A DNA stretch of 64,000 nucleotides from Clostridium ljungdahlii. GTDB lineage: Bacteria > Bacillota > Clostridia > Clostridiales > Clostridiaceae. Made by a program: the position numbers and the translations under genes. The DNA is taken from NCBI RefSeq assembly GCF_001636845.1, contig NZ_LITT01000007.1:1-64000 (forward strand), read 5' to 3'. Below, in pieces: positions 1-8,677 of the stretch. A model generated the notes under the pieces. It did no database searches and was not told the DNA's origin. It was given only the letters and a program-made list of their open reading frames with translations. Numbering within the stretch: position 1 is the first letter of the stretch; each line of letters opens with the position of its first letter.

Positions 1-2
1 AG

Positions 3-335
3 TTCTTTCGATGTAAAGTTAAGACTAGTAAGAAGAAATTCAGAAGTAAAGTTAAGACAATGAAAGAATGGATTAAGAAGAATAGGATAATGCCAGTAGG
101 TGAATTGATTAAGAAAATTAATCAGAAGCTAAGAGGACACTATCAGTATTATGGGGTCACTGATAATACAAGAGGTGTGAAGAGTTATCAAAATGTTGTA
201 AAATGGTTGCTCTTTAAGTGGTTAAATAGAAGGAGCCAAAAGGAGAGCTATACAGAAGAAACATTCTATAAAGGTTTACTGAGAACTTTTCCATTATTAG
301 AACCGAAAATAAGCATAAGCTTATTCTATAGATGA
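3..335 (+). CDS. Group II intron reverse transcriptase/maturase, C-terminal fragment
   Basis: The frame is open to the left edge, so the first ATG at 60 is not the true start; the 23 upstream codons read as a Lys/Arg-rich maturase sequence (contains KTSKKKFRSKVKT). The visible part matches the maturase (X/thumb) domain, with IMPVGELIKKINQKLRGHYQ and YYGVTDN motifs typical of bacterial group II intron proteins. There is no HNH endonuclease domain after it: the protein stops about 15 bases before domain V. It would splice its own intron RNA and carry out retrohoming if the missing upstream part is intact. Confidence 0.85.
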   Translation, partial: FFRCKVKTSKKKFRSKVKTMKEWIKKNRIMPVGELIKKINQKLRGHYQYYGVTDNTRGVKSYQNVVKWLLFKWLNRRSQKESYTEETFYKGLLRTFPLLEPKISISLFYR

Positions 336-350
336 TTAAATATGATGTGA

Positions 351-421
351 AAAGCCGTATGCCTTAATAGGGCACGTACGGTTTTGTAGAGGAGCATGGG
401 CGGTAACGCCTATGTTTACTC
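351..421 (+). ncRNA. Group II intron domains V and VI
   Basis: Bases 351-385 form the conserved domain V hairpin: AGCCGTATGCC pairs with GGCACGTACGGTT around a short loop, matching the catalytic-triad hairpin of bacterial group II introns. Bases 390-421 form a second hairpin with GGGCG-GTAA-CGCCT at the tip, the expected position of domain VI and its branch-point adenosine. These two domains and the maturase fragment support each other. Confidence 0.8.
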
Positions 422-462
422 AAGAGTTGTAAAGGATAAAAAAGGAGAGGTGATAGGCGAAC

Positions 463-2940
463 ATGAACATTTCACTTTTAGGAGGAGCTAGAGAAGTAGG
501 GGGAAGTTGTATCCTTTTGAATATATATAATAAAAATATACTTCTTGATTGCGGCATAAGACAGAGCTCCTCTAAAGATACCCTGCCGGATTTTAAATCA
601 ATTCAAGATCAGGGAGGAGTAGATGTTATAATTATAAGTCATGCCCATATGGATCACATAGGTTCTCTGCCTATAATAAGTAAGGAATATCCAGGAGCTA
701 GAATATATACAACTAGAATGACAAAGGATTTAATGAAGGTACTTTTGTATGATAGTTTAAAAATAATGAAGAATAGGGAAGGAGAAATTCCACTTTATGC
801 AGAAGGCGATGTTATAAGCATGCTAAATCGTGTGTTTCCAATAAATTATATGGTGGAATTTTCTATATTTGAGAATATAAAACTCACTTTTTATACAGCA
901 GGTCATATAGCAGGAGCCGCTTGTATTTATATTACAACTCCAGAGGGATCATTATTTTACTCTGGAGATTTCTCAATATTTTCACAAAAAACTGTGGAAG
1001 GGTTGAAAGTTCCAAAACTAAGACCAGATGCAGCAATCTTTGAATCCACTTATGGAGACAGACTTCATTCAAATAGAGAAGTGGAAGAGGAAAAACTTAT
1101 TAATATAATAAATGACTGCATGGAAAAAAGAGGAAAAATGCTTATCCCTGCTTTTGCTCTTGGAAGAGCTCAGGAAGTGCTTCTTATTATAAAAAAAGCA
1201 GTAAATAAAAATATATTAAAAGATACTAAAGTTTATGTGGATGGTATGATAAAGGATATAAACAGAACCTATAAATTAAATCCGCTGTACCTTAAAAATT
1301 CTTTAGGAAAAAAGATACTCAGGGGAATTGAACCTTTTTACGATGACAATATAATTGCAGTAGATAATAATAAACTTAGAGAAGAGATACTAAAAGACGA
1401 CAAGCCTTGTGTAATAGTGTCAAGTTCGGGAATGCTTACTGGAGGGTACAGTCAATATTATGCAGAAAAAATAGCCCCTATGGAAAATGGGTATATAGTT
1501 ATAACGGGATATCAGGATGAGGAATCCCCTGGAAGGAAATTACTAAATCTTTTAGATGAAGAAGAGGATAAAAAACTTTACATAAATGAAAAAACTGTTC
1601 CTGTAAATTGCAAGGTAGAAAAAGTAGGACTTTCCGCCCACAGTGATAAATATGAAATAAAATCCCTTATAGACTTTTTAACACCTAAAAATATATTTCT
1701 AGTTCATGGAAATGAAGAGGTAGTGGAAAATTTATCAAAAGAGCTTTCCAAAGATGTAAGAGGAAGGGTATATGCACCTAGGTGCAGCGAAATCTATGAG
1801 ATAAATATAAAAAATCCAAGAAAACAGTGGAAAAAAAGTATTGATAAAGTTATGAGTTCTTGTGAAGAAATGAATGAAGATAATGTAAAAAGGTTATGGG
1901 AGTTCGTACTTTATAATTATGGTGAAAGACTTTTTACATTGGAAGAACTTATATTTATATGGAAGGGAAATAACAAGGGCAAAAATGTTTTAGAAGATTT
2001 TCAAAGAATTATAGTAGAATGTCCTTATTTTGAAAGTGACACAAGGAGATTGTTTTTATTTAAAACCAATCCTGAGGATAAGGTATCTCAGAGTTTAAAA
2101 AATAATGAGATTAAATTAAATGAATTAAAAGAAGCTGCAGATAAATATTTTAATAAATTTAATACAAAGAAAATTAGTTTTATATGTGACCAGAAAAAGG
2201 TGATTTTAAATTTTGATTTTCCAACTGTAGTGGATAAGAGTATATACGAAGAGATAAAAAAATTTGAAGAAGAGGTTAAGTGGAAGGTAGAAATAAATAA
2301 TGCCGTAAATATAAATGCAGTTTCCGAAGTTGTAAGGATAAATTTACAGGATGTATCTATTAAAAAAATATCTTATAGGTTAGGAGAAAACCAGGTTGTA
2401 GTTATGTTGAATTCTAAATGTAAGGTGGAAAAAGAAAAATTAATTGAAATTGAAAACATTACAGGACTTCAGGTATTAGTGAAGTCTCCAGGAGCAGATC
2501 TAAAAGATAGTACGATTATTAAAGCTGAAGATGAGTGCGAAATGATGGAACAAAATAAAGCTTTAAATATAATAGATGAAACTTTTGAAAGAGAACAGTT
2601 TAGACCTTACAAAAAAAGTATAAAGTCGAATCCTAAGGGAAGATACATAGAACTTGCATTTATAAGCCCTGCAATTGGTAGAAAGTATGAAAAGAACATA
2701 GAGAAATTAGTTCAACTTACAGGGTGGAATATGAAAATAGCAAATAGTGCAAATCAAAATGAAATATTGCAAATTGCATCTATACTTTGTAAAAGTAAAG
2801 GCATAGATTTGAAGAAAAATCCGTCTTTTAATAGCAGTAATTTAAGTGTGGAATTAAAATTAGAAGATGGTAATGTAGAAAATATGGAGGATGTAAAGAA
2901 AGAATTTGAGTATAAAACTGGATGCACGTTAAAATGGTAG
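463..2940 (+). CDS. Beta-CASP metallo-beta-lactamase, RNase-like
   Basis: The 825-residue protein starts with a metallo-beta-lactamase fold: LLGGAREVGGS, then the metal motif HAHMDH near residue 60, a third metal ligand in TAGHIAGA and GDFS near 170. A beta-CASP insert follows (ESTYGDR, PAFALGRAQEVL, then SSSGMLTGG), and the final metal histidine lies in GLSAHSDKYEI. This is the architecture of CPSF-73/RNase J-like nucleases, so RNA cleavage or trimming is the likely activity. The C-terminal 380 residues are an extension I do not recognise. The start is set by AGGAGAGGTG twelve bases upstream. A terminator follows the stop, so it appears monocistronic. The exact substrate is unknown. Confidence 0.8.
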   Translation: MNISLLGGAREVGGSCILLNIYNKNILLDCGIRQSSSKDTLPDFKSIQDQGGVDVIIISHAHMDHIGSLPIISKEYPGARIYTTRMTKDLMKVLLYDSLKIMKNREGEIPLYAEGDVISMLNRVFPINYMVEFSIFENIKLTFYTAGHIAGAACIYITTPEGSLFYSGDFSIFSQKTVEGLKVPKLRPDAAIFESTYGDRLHSNREVEEEKLINIINDCMEKRGKMLIPAFALGRAQEVLLIIKKAVNKNILKDTKVYVDGMIKDINRTYKLNPLYLKNSLGKKILRGIEPFYDDNIIAVDNNKLREEILKDDKPCVIVSSSGMLTGGYSQYYAEKIAPMENGYIVITGYQDEESPGRKLLNLLDEEEDKKLYINEKTVPVNCKVEKVGLSAHSDKYEIKSLIDFLTPKNIFLVHGNEEVVENLSKELSKDVRGRVYAPRCSEIYEINIKNPRKQWKKSIDKVMSSCEEMNEDNVKRLWEFVLYNYGERLFTLEELIFIWKGNNKGKNVLEDFQRIIVECPYFESDTRRLFLFKTNPEDKVSQSLKNNEIKLNELKEAADKYFNKFNTKKISFICDQKKVILNFDFPTVVDKSIYEEIKKFEEEVKWKVEINNAVNINAVSEVVRINLQDVSIKKISYRLGENQVVVMLNSKCKVEKEKLIEIENITGLQVLVKSPGADLKDSTIIKAEDECEMMEQNKALNIIDETFEREQFRPYKKSIKSNPKGRYIELAFISPAIGRKYEKNIEKLVQLTGWNMKIANSANQNEILQIASILCKSKGIDLKKNPSFNSSNLSVELKLEDGNVENMEDVKKEFEYKTGCTLKW

Positions 2941-2945
2941 AGACC

Positions 2946-2970
2946 AGGCCCCGTAAGGGGCTTGTTTTTT
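2946..2970 (+). terminator. Intrinsic terminator after the beta-CASP gene
   Basis: GCCCC-GTAA-GGGGC (2948-2961) with a GTAA tetraloop is followed by a T-rich run, starting a few bases after the stop codon. Confidence 0.9.
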
Positions 2971-2978
2971 AAACACTA

Positions 2979-3031
2979 TTTACAATAAAAGTATAATGTA
3001 TTATAATTAAAATAACCCCTATAGGGGGATA
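2979..3031 (+). promoter_or_regulatory. Promoter and CsoR/RcnR-type operator
   Basis: TTTACA (2979-2984) and TATAAT (3002-3007) are spaced by 17 bases. The perfect palindrome CCCCTATAGGGG (3016-3027), inside TAACCCCTATAGGGGGATA, lies at the expected transcription start. G/C tracts of this kind are the known binding sites of the CsoR/RcnR family, so autorepression by the product of the next gene is inferred. Confidence 0.75.
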
Positions 3032-3044
3032 AGGAGAGATTTAT

Positions 3045-3317
3045 ATGGAAAAACACAATCATCCAAATAATAAAGCAGTTGTAAATAGGTTATCCAGGAT
3101 AATTGGACATCTGGAGGCTGTAAAGCGCATGGTAGAAGAAGGAAGGGACTGTAGTGAAGTTATTATTCAGATATCTGCAGTAAGATCTGCACTCAATAAT
3201 ACAGGAAAAGTAATATTGAAAGATCATATCAATCATTGTGTGAAGGATGCAGTTGAAAAAAATGATACACAAGTCTTAGATAATTTGAATAATGCCATTG
3301 ATAAATTTTGGGAATAA
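3045..3317 (+). CDS. Metal-sensing repressor, CsoR/RcnR/FrmR family
   Basis: The 90-residue all-helical protein has the DUF156 pattern RLSRIIGHLEAVKRMVEEGRDC. Likely metal ligands are C36, H61 and C65 (HINHC), which match CsoR, while H4 and H6 in the N-terminal tail recall the N-terminal His of RcnR. This mixed set makes Cu(I) less certain; Ni, Co or Zn are possible. A CCCC/GGGG palindrome over the promoter is the probable operator. The EamA transporter gene begins 23 bases downstream and is almost certainly co-transcribed, so the protein probably derepresses an efflux pump when its metal is in excess. Confidence 0.85.
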   Translation: MEKHNHPNNKAVVNRLSRIIGHLEAVKRMVEEGRDCSEVIIQISAVRSALNNTGKVILKDHINHCVKDAVEKNDTQVLDNLNNAIDKFWE

Positions 3318-3340
3318 TTTTTAATTTAGGAGTGTTATAA

Positions 3341-4402
3341 ATGAGAAATACCAAATTATATCCAATATTTCAAGCTTTTTTTTCTGCACTACTTTTTGGA
3401 GCCAGTGCACCTATTTCAAAAATCCTTCTTGGACAAATAGATCCAGTTCTTTTGGCTGCTCTCTTGTATATTGGAAGCGGTGCAGGACTTTTAATATTTC
3501 AGATATTAGAAAAAATTTTATACAAAAAAAATATAGAGGAAGCAGGATTAACTAAAAGAGACTTTCCATGGCTTTTAGGGGCTGTTATTTTTGGGGGAAT
3601 TTTAGGACCTATAATTCAAATGGTAAGTCTAAAAGTAACTCCAGCCTCCACTGCATCACTGCTTTTGAATTTTGAAGGCGTAGCTACCACAATTATTGCA
3701 GCACTGTTTTTTAAAGAGAATATCGGCAGGAGAGTTGGTGCGGCTATAGTATGTATACTCTCCGCTAGCGTAATTTTATCCTGGAACTTTGCCGGTCAGT
3801 GGGGAATATCTTTAGGGGCCTTGGGAATAATACTGGCTTGCGTATGTTGGGGAATAGATAATAATTTTACAAGAAACATATCTGCTAAAAATCCTTATAC
3901 TATAGTTATGGTTAAAGGATTGGGAGCAGGTACATTTTCATTAATTTTGTCAATGATTTTAGGAAATCATTTGCCAGACTTTAAAATAATTTTCATGGCG
4001 CTGCTGCTTGGATTTTTAAGCTATGGATTTAGTACAGTTTTGTTTGTGTTTGCAATGAGAAATTTGGGAAGTGCTAGAACCAGTGCTTTTTTCAGTGCAG
4101 CACCTTTTATAAGTACTATATTGTCTTTTGTTTTACTAGGAGAAGTTCCAGGTGTTACCTTCGCATTTGCACTTCCTCTTATGATTGCAGGAACGGTTCT
4201 TATTATAAGGGAAAATCACAGTCATATGCACGTTCATTTGTATATGGCCCATGAACACAGGCATTGTCATACAGATGGACATCACAATCATCATCATCCT
4301 GGTATACCTGATAGTGTGTATCACACTCACTATCACGTTCATGAGAGAATGGAACATTGTCATCCACATACTCCAGACTTGCATCATAGACATGCCCACT
4401 AA
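3341..4402 (+). CDS. EamA/DMT-family transporter with His-rich C-terminal tail
   Basis: Residues 1-290 form about ten hydrophobic helices in two EamA repeats (for example FGASAPISKILLG near 20 and the second repeat near 155). Residues 293-353 are a cytosolic or extracytosolic tail with roughly 25 histidines in motifs such as HSHMHVH, HCHTDGHHNHHHPG and HHRHAH. The tail is a likely metal-binding domain. Being downstream of a CsoR/RcnR-type sensor suggests efflux of a transition metal such as Ni, Co or Zn, but the DMT superfamily also exports organic solutes. A large palindromic repeat starts three bases after its stop. Confidence 0.8.
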   Translation: MRNTKLYPIFQAFFSALLFGASAPISKILLGQIDPVLLAALLYIGSGAGLLIFQILEKILYKKNIEEAGLTKRDFPWLLGAVIFGGILGPIIQMVSLKVTPASTASLLLNFEGVATTIIAALFFKENIGRRVGAAIVCILSASVILSWNFAGQWGISLGALGIILACVCWGIDNNFTRNISAKNPYTIVMVKGLGAGTFSLILSMILGNHLPDFKIIFMALLLGFLSYGFSTVLFVFAMRNLGSARTSAFFSAAPFISTILSFVLLGEVPGVTFAFALPLMIAGTVLIIRENHSHMHVHLYMAHEHRHCHTDGHHNHHHPGIPDSVYHTHYHVHERMEHCHPHTPDLHHRHAH

Positions 4403-4405
4403 AGA

Positions 4406-4664
4406 ATAGAGTTTCTAAACGAAAAATCAACGTATACTCCAGATATTTTTTACAACCTTCAGCTCGTTAAATATTTTGATAAGGCTAAGTAAAAAATTTT
4501 GAAAAAATACTGAGAACTTTTGAAAACTCGTACCTCAAACAATTCAAAAGTTCTAGATTTTTCAAAAATTTTTCCCTAAGCCTTATAGACAAAATATTTA
4601 AAAGAGCTTCATTATTGTAAAAATATGCCTGCGTATAAGTTGATTTTTAAGTTAGAAACTCTAT
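4406..4664. repeat. Family A palindromic repeat, copy 1
   Basis: The element begins ATAGAGTTTCTAA and ends with the inverted TTAGAAACTCTAT. The two arms of about 110 bases pair almost throughout, folding into one very long hairpin whose tip is AACTTTTGAA, then a conserved loop with ACTCGTACCTCAAACAA, then TTCAAAAGTT. It fills the gap between the convergent EamA and alr genes, starting 3 bases after the former stop and ending 2 bases before the latter. It has no ORF. It may work as a bidirectional terminator. Near-identical copy at 38205. Confidence 0.85.
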
Positions 4665-4666
4665 AT

Positions 4667-5833
4667 TTATTTTAGATAGTTTCTAATTTTGATTATTTCT
4701 CCGTCTTTTATATATACCCTTGGAACTCTTCTACTTATGGAGCAGAGTATTTCATAACTTATAGTTCCAATTGTTTTAGCTATATCTTCTGCATCAAATT
4801 TCAATCCGTTTTTTTCACCCATGAGTATTACTTCATCGCCTACATTTACTTCACCTACAGCTGTAACATCTATCATGCACTGATCCATACAGATGTTACC
4901 AACTACTGGCGCAAATTTACCATTGACTATTACTTTTGCCTTTCCTGAAAGCATTCTAGTATAGCCATCTGCATATCCTATTGGAAGTGTAGCTATTACA
5001 CTTTCCCTTTCAGATTTGAATTTTCTTCCATAGCCAACGTATTTTCCGGCTTCCAATGTCTTTACGTAAGCTACTTTAGCTTTTAAACTCATTACAGGTT
5101 TTATGCTTAGATCATTTCTATCTACATCATCTGAAGGGTAGTATCCATAAATTATTATTCCTGGTCTAACTGCATCACAATAAGTATCTTGTAATTCCAT
5201 TATAGCTGCACTATTTGCGATATCTCTCAGGTTTATTTTTATCTTTCTACTTATGAGCTCATTGTAAAATGTTTTGTACTTTTCAAATTGTTCATGTGAA
5301 TATGTTTTGTCTTTTTCATCTGAAGTGGAAAAATGAGAAAATAAGCTTTGTATTTCTATATTTGGAAGCTTGCTCATGTTGTATATTTCTTCTATGCTAT
5401 TTTCATTTGGCTGAAATCCTATTCTTCCCATTCCAGTATCTACTGCAACGTGTATTTTTGCAGTTTTCCATTTACTTTTAGCTACCTTTGATAATTTACT
5501 TGCATATTCATAAGAAGGCACTACTGGCTCTACGTCATAATCTATTATGTCATTCAAAAAAGTATCTGGGACTATGCCAAGTATCATTATGGGAGCTTTA
5601 ATTCCATTTTCTCTAAGTTCTATTGCTTCATCTAACTCAGATACGGCCAATCTATTTACTCCATTTTCTAATAAAACCTGTGATACTTCCAAAGCTCCAT
5701 GACCATAGGCATTAGCTTTAACAATACCTATCAATCCTTTATTGTTACCAACTTTCAGCTTTATTTGACGTATATTATATACAAGATTGTCTAAATTAAT
5801 TTCTTCCCATACAGGTCTGTAATCTTTAAACAA
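4667..5833 (-). CDS. alr: Alanine racemase
   Basis: The 388-residue length is usual for Alr. The PLP lysine is in VKANAYGHGA near residue 39, the second catalytic tyrosine lies in the VGYGRKF region near 270, and NICMDQCMIDVT is the conserved C-terminal signature. It interconverts L- and D-alanine, supplying D-Ala for peptidoglycan or spore metabolism. The D-Ala-D-Ala ligase gene lies 164 bases upstream on the same strand, with a 15-bp stem-loop between them, so the two are functionally linked but may be separately transcribed. The start is supported by GGAGAATG upstream of the ATG. Confidence 0.95.
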   Translation of the reverse strand: MFKDYRPVWEEINLDNLVYNIRQIKLKVGNNKGLIGIVKANAYGHGALEVSQVLLENGVNRLAVSELDEAIELRENGIKAPIMILGIVPDTFLNDIIDYDVEPVVPSYEYASKLSKVAKSKWKTAKIHVAVDTGMGRIGFQPNENSIEEIYNMSKLPNIEIQSLFSHFSTSDEKDKTYSHEQFEKYKTFYNELISRKIKINLRDIANSAAIMELQDTYCDAVRPGIIIYGYYPSDDVDRNDLSIKPVMSLKAKVAYVKTLEAGKYVGYGRKFKSERESVIATLPIGYADGYTRMLSGKAKVIVNGKFAPVVGNICMDQCMIDVTAVGEVNVGDEVILMGEKNGLKFDAEDIAKTIGTISYEILCSISRRVPRVYIKDGEIIKIRNYLK

Positions 5834-5900
5834 AACACATTCTCCTTTCGATATTGATAGATATTATCCAATCAATAATAATGCACAATTAAAAATTAAG

Positions 5901-5942
5901 AGTTAAGAATTAATAGTTATAGATGATTATTAATTCTTAACT
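5901..5942. terminator. Long AT-rich stem-loop between ddl and alr
   Basis: A perfect 15-bp inverted repeat (AGTTAAGAATTAATA at 5901-5915 and its complement at 5928-5942) encloses a 12-base loop. It may attenuate or terminate the ddl transcript; no clean U-run follows, so this is uncertain. Confidence 0.5.
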
Positions 5943-5997
5943 TAAATATAATTTTCAACTAATAATAATCTATTGATGTCTATGAGTGTAACTCAAA

Positions 5998-6888
5998 TTA
6001 GAGTGAATATTGGATTATTTTATCCAATAGTTGGGAAAAAGATATATCAACTCCACCAGCACTCTTAGGAAATAGGCTATTTTTTGTAAGGCCTGGTAAA
6101 GTGTTTAGCTCAAGTACATAAGGAACACCATTTTCAACTATCATATCTACCCTTGCATAACTTTTGCATTTTAGAACTTCCCAGCATTGAACACATATTT
6201 TTTCAACTTTTTCTTGAAGAGATTTTTCAAGTTCTACAACTATTTCATCAGAACCACCATCTGCATATTTTGCAGTGTAGTCAAAGAATTCTGCATTAGG
6301 TTTTATTGCAATTACAGGGAGAGTTTTACCTTTTAACATACAGCATGTTATTTCATCTCCCTGTATATATTTTTCAATGACAATTTCAGTGTCGTAATCT
6401 AGAGCTAACTTTACGTTATTTTCAATATCTTCTTTTTTCTTAACTATATTAGTAGCAACACTTGAACCACCACAGTTAGGTTTTACAACTACAGGATAGC
6501 CTATCTCATCTAATTTATCATAATCAATTTCTTCTATAGATTTAACACAAATCCATTTGGCAGTATTTATGTCTGCAGATTTTAACACTTTTTTACTCAT
6601 GTCTTTGTCCATGCAAATGGCACTTGTCAAAGGTCCGCATCCTGAATAAGGTATATCCATGGTTTCAAGTACTGATTGTATAGTACCATCTTCACCAAAT
6701 TTACCATGAAGTGCAATAAATGCAAAATCTATATCTTTTACTTTTTTAAGCACATCTCTTTTTTTATCTATGACAATGGGTACAACCTCATATTTATTTT
6801 TATCTAAGCAGTTTACTATTTCTTTACCTGAATTTAGTGAAACCTCTCTTTCAGAAGATATTCCACCCATTATAACTCCTATTTTCAT
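5998..6888 (-). CDS. ddl: D-alanine--D-alanine ligase
   Basis: The 296-residue ATP-grasp protein has the N-terminal [20 protein letters not shown] signature, [11 protein letters not shown] near residue 60, [10 protein letters not shown] in the ATP-grasp core, and [11 protein letters not shown] with the Mg ligands near the C terminus. Length and motifs fit the short DdlB type. It joins two D-alanines for peptidoglycan precursors; the racemase supplying its substrate is just downstream. The ATG is preceded by GGAGGAATTAAC on the minus strand, fixing the start. Confidence 0.95.
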   Translation of the reverse strand: MKIGVIMGGISSEREVSLNSGKEIVNCLDKNKYEVVPIVIDKKRDVLKKVKDIDFAFIALHGKFGEDGTIQSVLETMDIPYSGCGPLTSAICMDKDMSKKVLKSADINTAKWICVKSIEEIDYDKLDEIGYPVVVKPNCGGSSVATNIVKKKEDIENNVKLALDYDTEIVIEKYIQGDEITCCMLKGKTLPVIAIKPNAEFFDYTAKYADGGSDEIVVELEKSLQEKVEKICVQCWEVLKCKSYARVDMIVENGVPYVLELNTLPGLTKNSLFPKSAGGVDISFSQLLDKIIQYSL

Positions 6889-7077
6889 GTTAATTCCTCC
6901 ACTGAAATTGTTATTTAATATTTTTCAATTACTATGTCTAATATTTATTTTATACATTTTCCATATAAAATAAAGAACCACAGGATAACTAGTTTATCTT
7001 AAGTGTGGCTTTATGGATGGGGAAGAATATTAAGTTAAAAGTAAAGTAAAAATCTTTAAGAACAGAAAATATTGCTG

Positions 7078-7106
7078 TTGACATCTTTAAATTTCGCTGT
7101 TATAAT
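7078..7106 (+). promoter_or_regulatory. Promoter of the S-box/metQ transcript
   Basis: TTGACA (7078-7083) and TATAAT (7101-7106) match the sigma-A consensus exactly, with a 17-base spacer. The SAM riboswitch begins about 30 bases downstream. The remaining 6889-7077 stretch, upstream of ddl, shows no further feature. Confidence 0.9.
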
Positions 7107-7138
7107 GTAAATCACAAGTTAACAAAATTTAATATTAA

Positions 7139-7246
7139 CTTATCAAGAGAGGTGGAGGGACTGGCCCTATGAAGCCCGGCAACCAATGCTATTTTTAATA
7201 GTATAGTGGTGCTAATTCCTGCAGCATAAGCTGGAAGATGAGAGGA
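7139..7246 (+). promoter_or_regulatory. SAM-I riboswitch (S box)
   Basis: The core GAGGTGGAGGGACTGGCCC, then ATGAAGCCCGGCAACC, is the signature of the S-box aptamer. P1 pairs CTTATC (7139-7144) with GATGAG (7237-7242); the P3 and P4 hairpins lie between. High S-adenosylmethionine would favour the terminator that follows and switch off metQ. Confidence 0.95.
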
Positions 7247-7258
7247 TCATTGAGATTT

Positions 7259-7290
7259 TTAGCTCGAGGTTGTTCCTCGAGCTTTATTTG
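7259..7290 (+). terminator. Riboswitch-controlled terminator
   Basis: AGCTCGAGG-TTGTT-CCTCGAGCT (7261-7283) is followed by a T-rich tract. Its place just after the S box makes it the expression platform. Confidence 0.9.
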
Positions 7291-7379
7291 GTTTTAAATT
7301 GAAAATATGATATGAAAATTTTATATCTCAGCTTAATGCTTAGAAATTGTCTATTATTTTATAATCGGAGGGAACAAAA

Positions 7380-8201
7380 ATGAAAAAATTAATTACAGTT
7401 ATTTTATCACTAACATTGATCTTGGCATTAGCTGGATGTGGGGCACAAAGCAGTACAAGTTCTTCAAACAGTAGTAAAGGTGATGACAAAAAGGTAATAA
7501 AAGTAGGGGCATCTCCACAGCCTCATGCTGAAATACTAGAAAAGGTAAAACCTATACTAAAGAAACAAGGATACGATTTACAAATAGTTCAGTTTACAGA
7601 TTATGTAACTCCTAATAAGGCTTTGGATTCAGGAGATATAGATGCAAACTTCTTTCAACATATTCCATATTTAAATGAATTCAATAAAAAGAATAATACA
7701 AATTTAGATTATGTAGCAAAAGTGCATCTTGAACCTATGGGGGTTTATTCCAATAAAATCAAGAGTTTAAAAGATTTAAAAAATGGTGCTGAAATTGCAA
7801 TACCAAATGATCCTACAAATGGTGCAAGAGCATTAAAATTATTGGCTCATGAAGGAATTATAAAAGTAAAGAGCGGAGATCTTATTTCAAAATTAGATAT
7901 AACTGAAAACAAGAAAAACTTAAAATTCCAGGAACTTGATGCACCACAACTTCCAAGAACTTTAACAGAAGTAGATGCGGCAGTTATAAATACAAACTAT
8001 GCACTTCAGGCAAAGCTAAATCCACTTAAAGATGCTATTGCCATAGAATCTAAGGATTCACCTTATGCTAATATAATTGCTGTTAAAAAAGAAAATAAAG
8101 ACAAACCTTATATCAAGGCGTTGGCAAAAGCCGTTAATGATCCATCAATTAAAAAGTTTATACAGGAAAAATATAATGGAAGCATAATTCCAGCATTTTA
8201 G
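7380..8201 (+). CDS. metQ: Methionine ABC transporter substrate-binding lipoprotein
   Basis: The 273-residue protein has a lipoprotein signal with lipobox LALAGC (lipid-modified Cys at 20), a Ser-rich linker, and an NlpA/MetQ domain (KVGASPQPHAEILE, DGDIDANFFQHIPYLNEF-like segment, NDPTNGARAL). It binds methionine outside the membrane for the MetNI importer. The S box upstream fits methionine control. No metN or metI lies next to it, so it must work with a transporter encoded elsewhere. The start has GGAGG nine bases upstream. Confidence 0.92.
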   Translation: MKKLITVILSLTLILALAGCGAQSSTSSSNSSKGDDKKVIKVGASPQPHAEILEKVKPILKKQGYDLQIVQFTDYVTPNKALDSGDIDANFFQHIPYLNEFNKKNNTNLDYVAKVHLEPMGVYSNKIKSLKDLKNGAEIAIPNDPTNGARALKLLAHEGIIKVKSGDLISKLDITENKKNLKFQELDAPQLPRTLTEVDAAVINTNYALQAKLNPLKDAIAIESKDSPYANIIAVKKENKDKPYIKALAKAVNDPSIKKFIQEKYNGSIIPAF

Positions 8202-8204
8202 AAA

Positions 8205-8452
8205 ATAGAGTTGTAAGTAAAAAATTGACATATAAAGCGGAGTATGCTGCCAAAGTTCACTACTATAAAAACTTTTTATAAGTTTAAAGTTCTCTATTAT
8301 AAAAATTTAAGGTCTTTTGAATTGTTTGAGGTACGAGTTTTCAAAAGGCCTTAGGTTCTTATAAATTTTATGCTTAGATTTGTAAAAATATTTAACCGTA
8401 CTTGTGGTTGTAAAAATGTCAGGAGTATAAGTTTATTTTTTAGTTATAAATA
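8205..8452. repeat. Family A palindromic repeat, copy 3 (diverged, apex inverted)
   Basis: It begins ATAGAGTTGTAAG three bases after the metQ stop and ends near TTTTTTAGTTATAAAT, which pairs back to the start. The apex carries TTGAATTGTTTGAGGTACGAG, the exact reverse complement of the loop of the copies at 4406 and 38205. The arms differ substantially from those copies but still pair with each other, so base pairing seems to be preserved. No ORF. Confidence 0.75.
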
Positions 8453-8514
8453 ATACACATTTAAAATTTTTAATTTAGGCTTTGTTAGACTAAATTATTG
8501 ATACATACGTATTG

Positions 8515-8550
8515 AAAAAAGTAGTTCGGTTTTAACTTGAACTACTTTTT
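8515..8550. terminator. Bidirectional terminator hairpin
   Basis: AAAAAAGTAGTTC, an 11-base loop and GAACTACTTTTT form a hairpin flanked by A and T runs on both sides. Between it and the next gene (8551-8677) only AT-rich leader sequence is seen. Confidence 0.8.
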
Positions 8551-8677
8551 AGTATGCAAATTAGTAATATTCCATAGAATATACAAAAGAAAAAAGGATA
8601 AATTAAATATATAGTATAAGTTAATTACAAACTTAAGGTAAAATTTATATTTTAAAATCAAAGAAGGTGTTTTTCTT

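Larger units (their letters stand above)
1..421 (+). mobile_element. Group II intron, 3' portion (cut by window edge)
   Basis: The left edge holds the end of a group II intron: the C-terminal part of an intron-encoded reverse transcriptase/maturase frame, followed about 15 bases later by a recognisable domain V and domain VI. The 3' splice boundary is placed near 421 because the domain VI-like hairpin ends there. The next gene starts at 463 with its own ribosome binding site, so the intron is intergenic at this end. Whether the 5' part is intact cannot be seen. Confidence 0.8.

Noticed and set aside
4136-4430. Two minus-strand ORFs over the end of the EamA gene, rich in Met or Asp/Val
   Set aside because: They mirror the run of CAT/CAC histidine codons, which read ATG/GTG on the other strand; no ribosome binding sites or family likeness.
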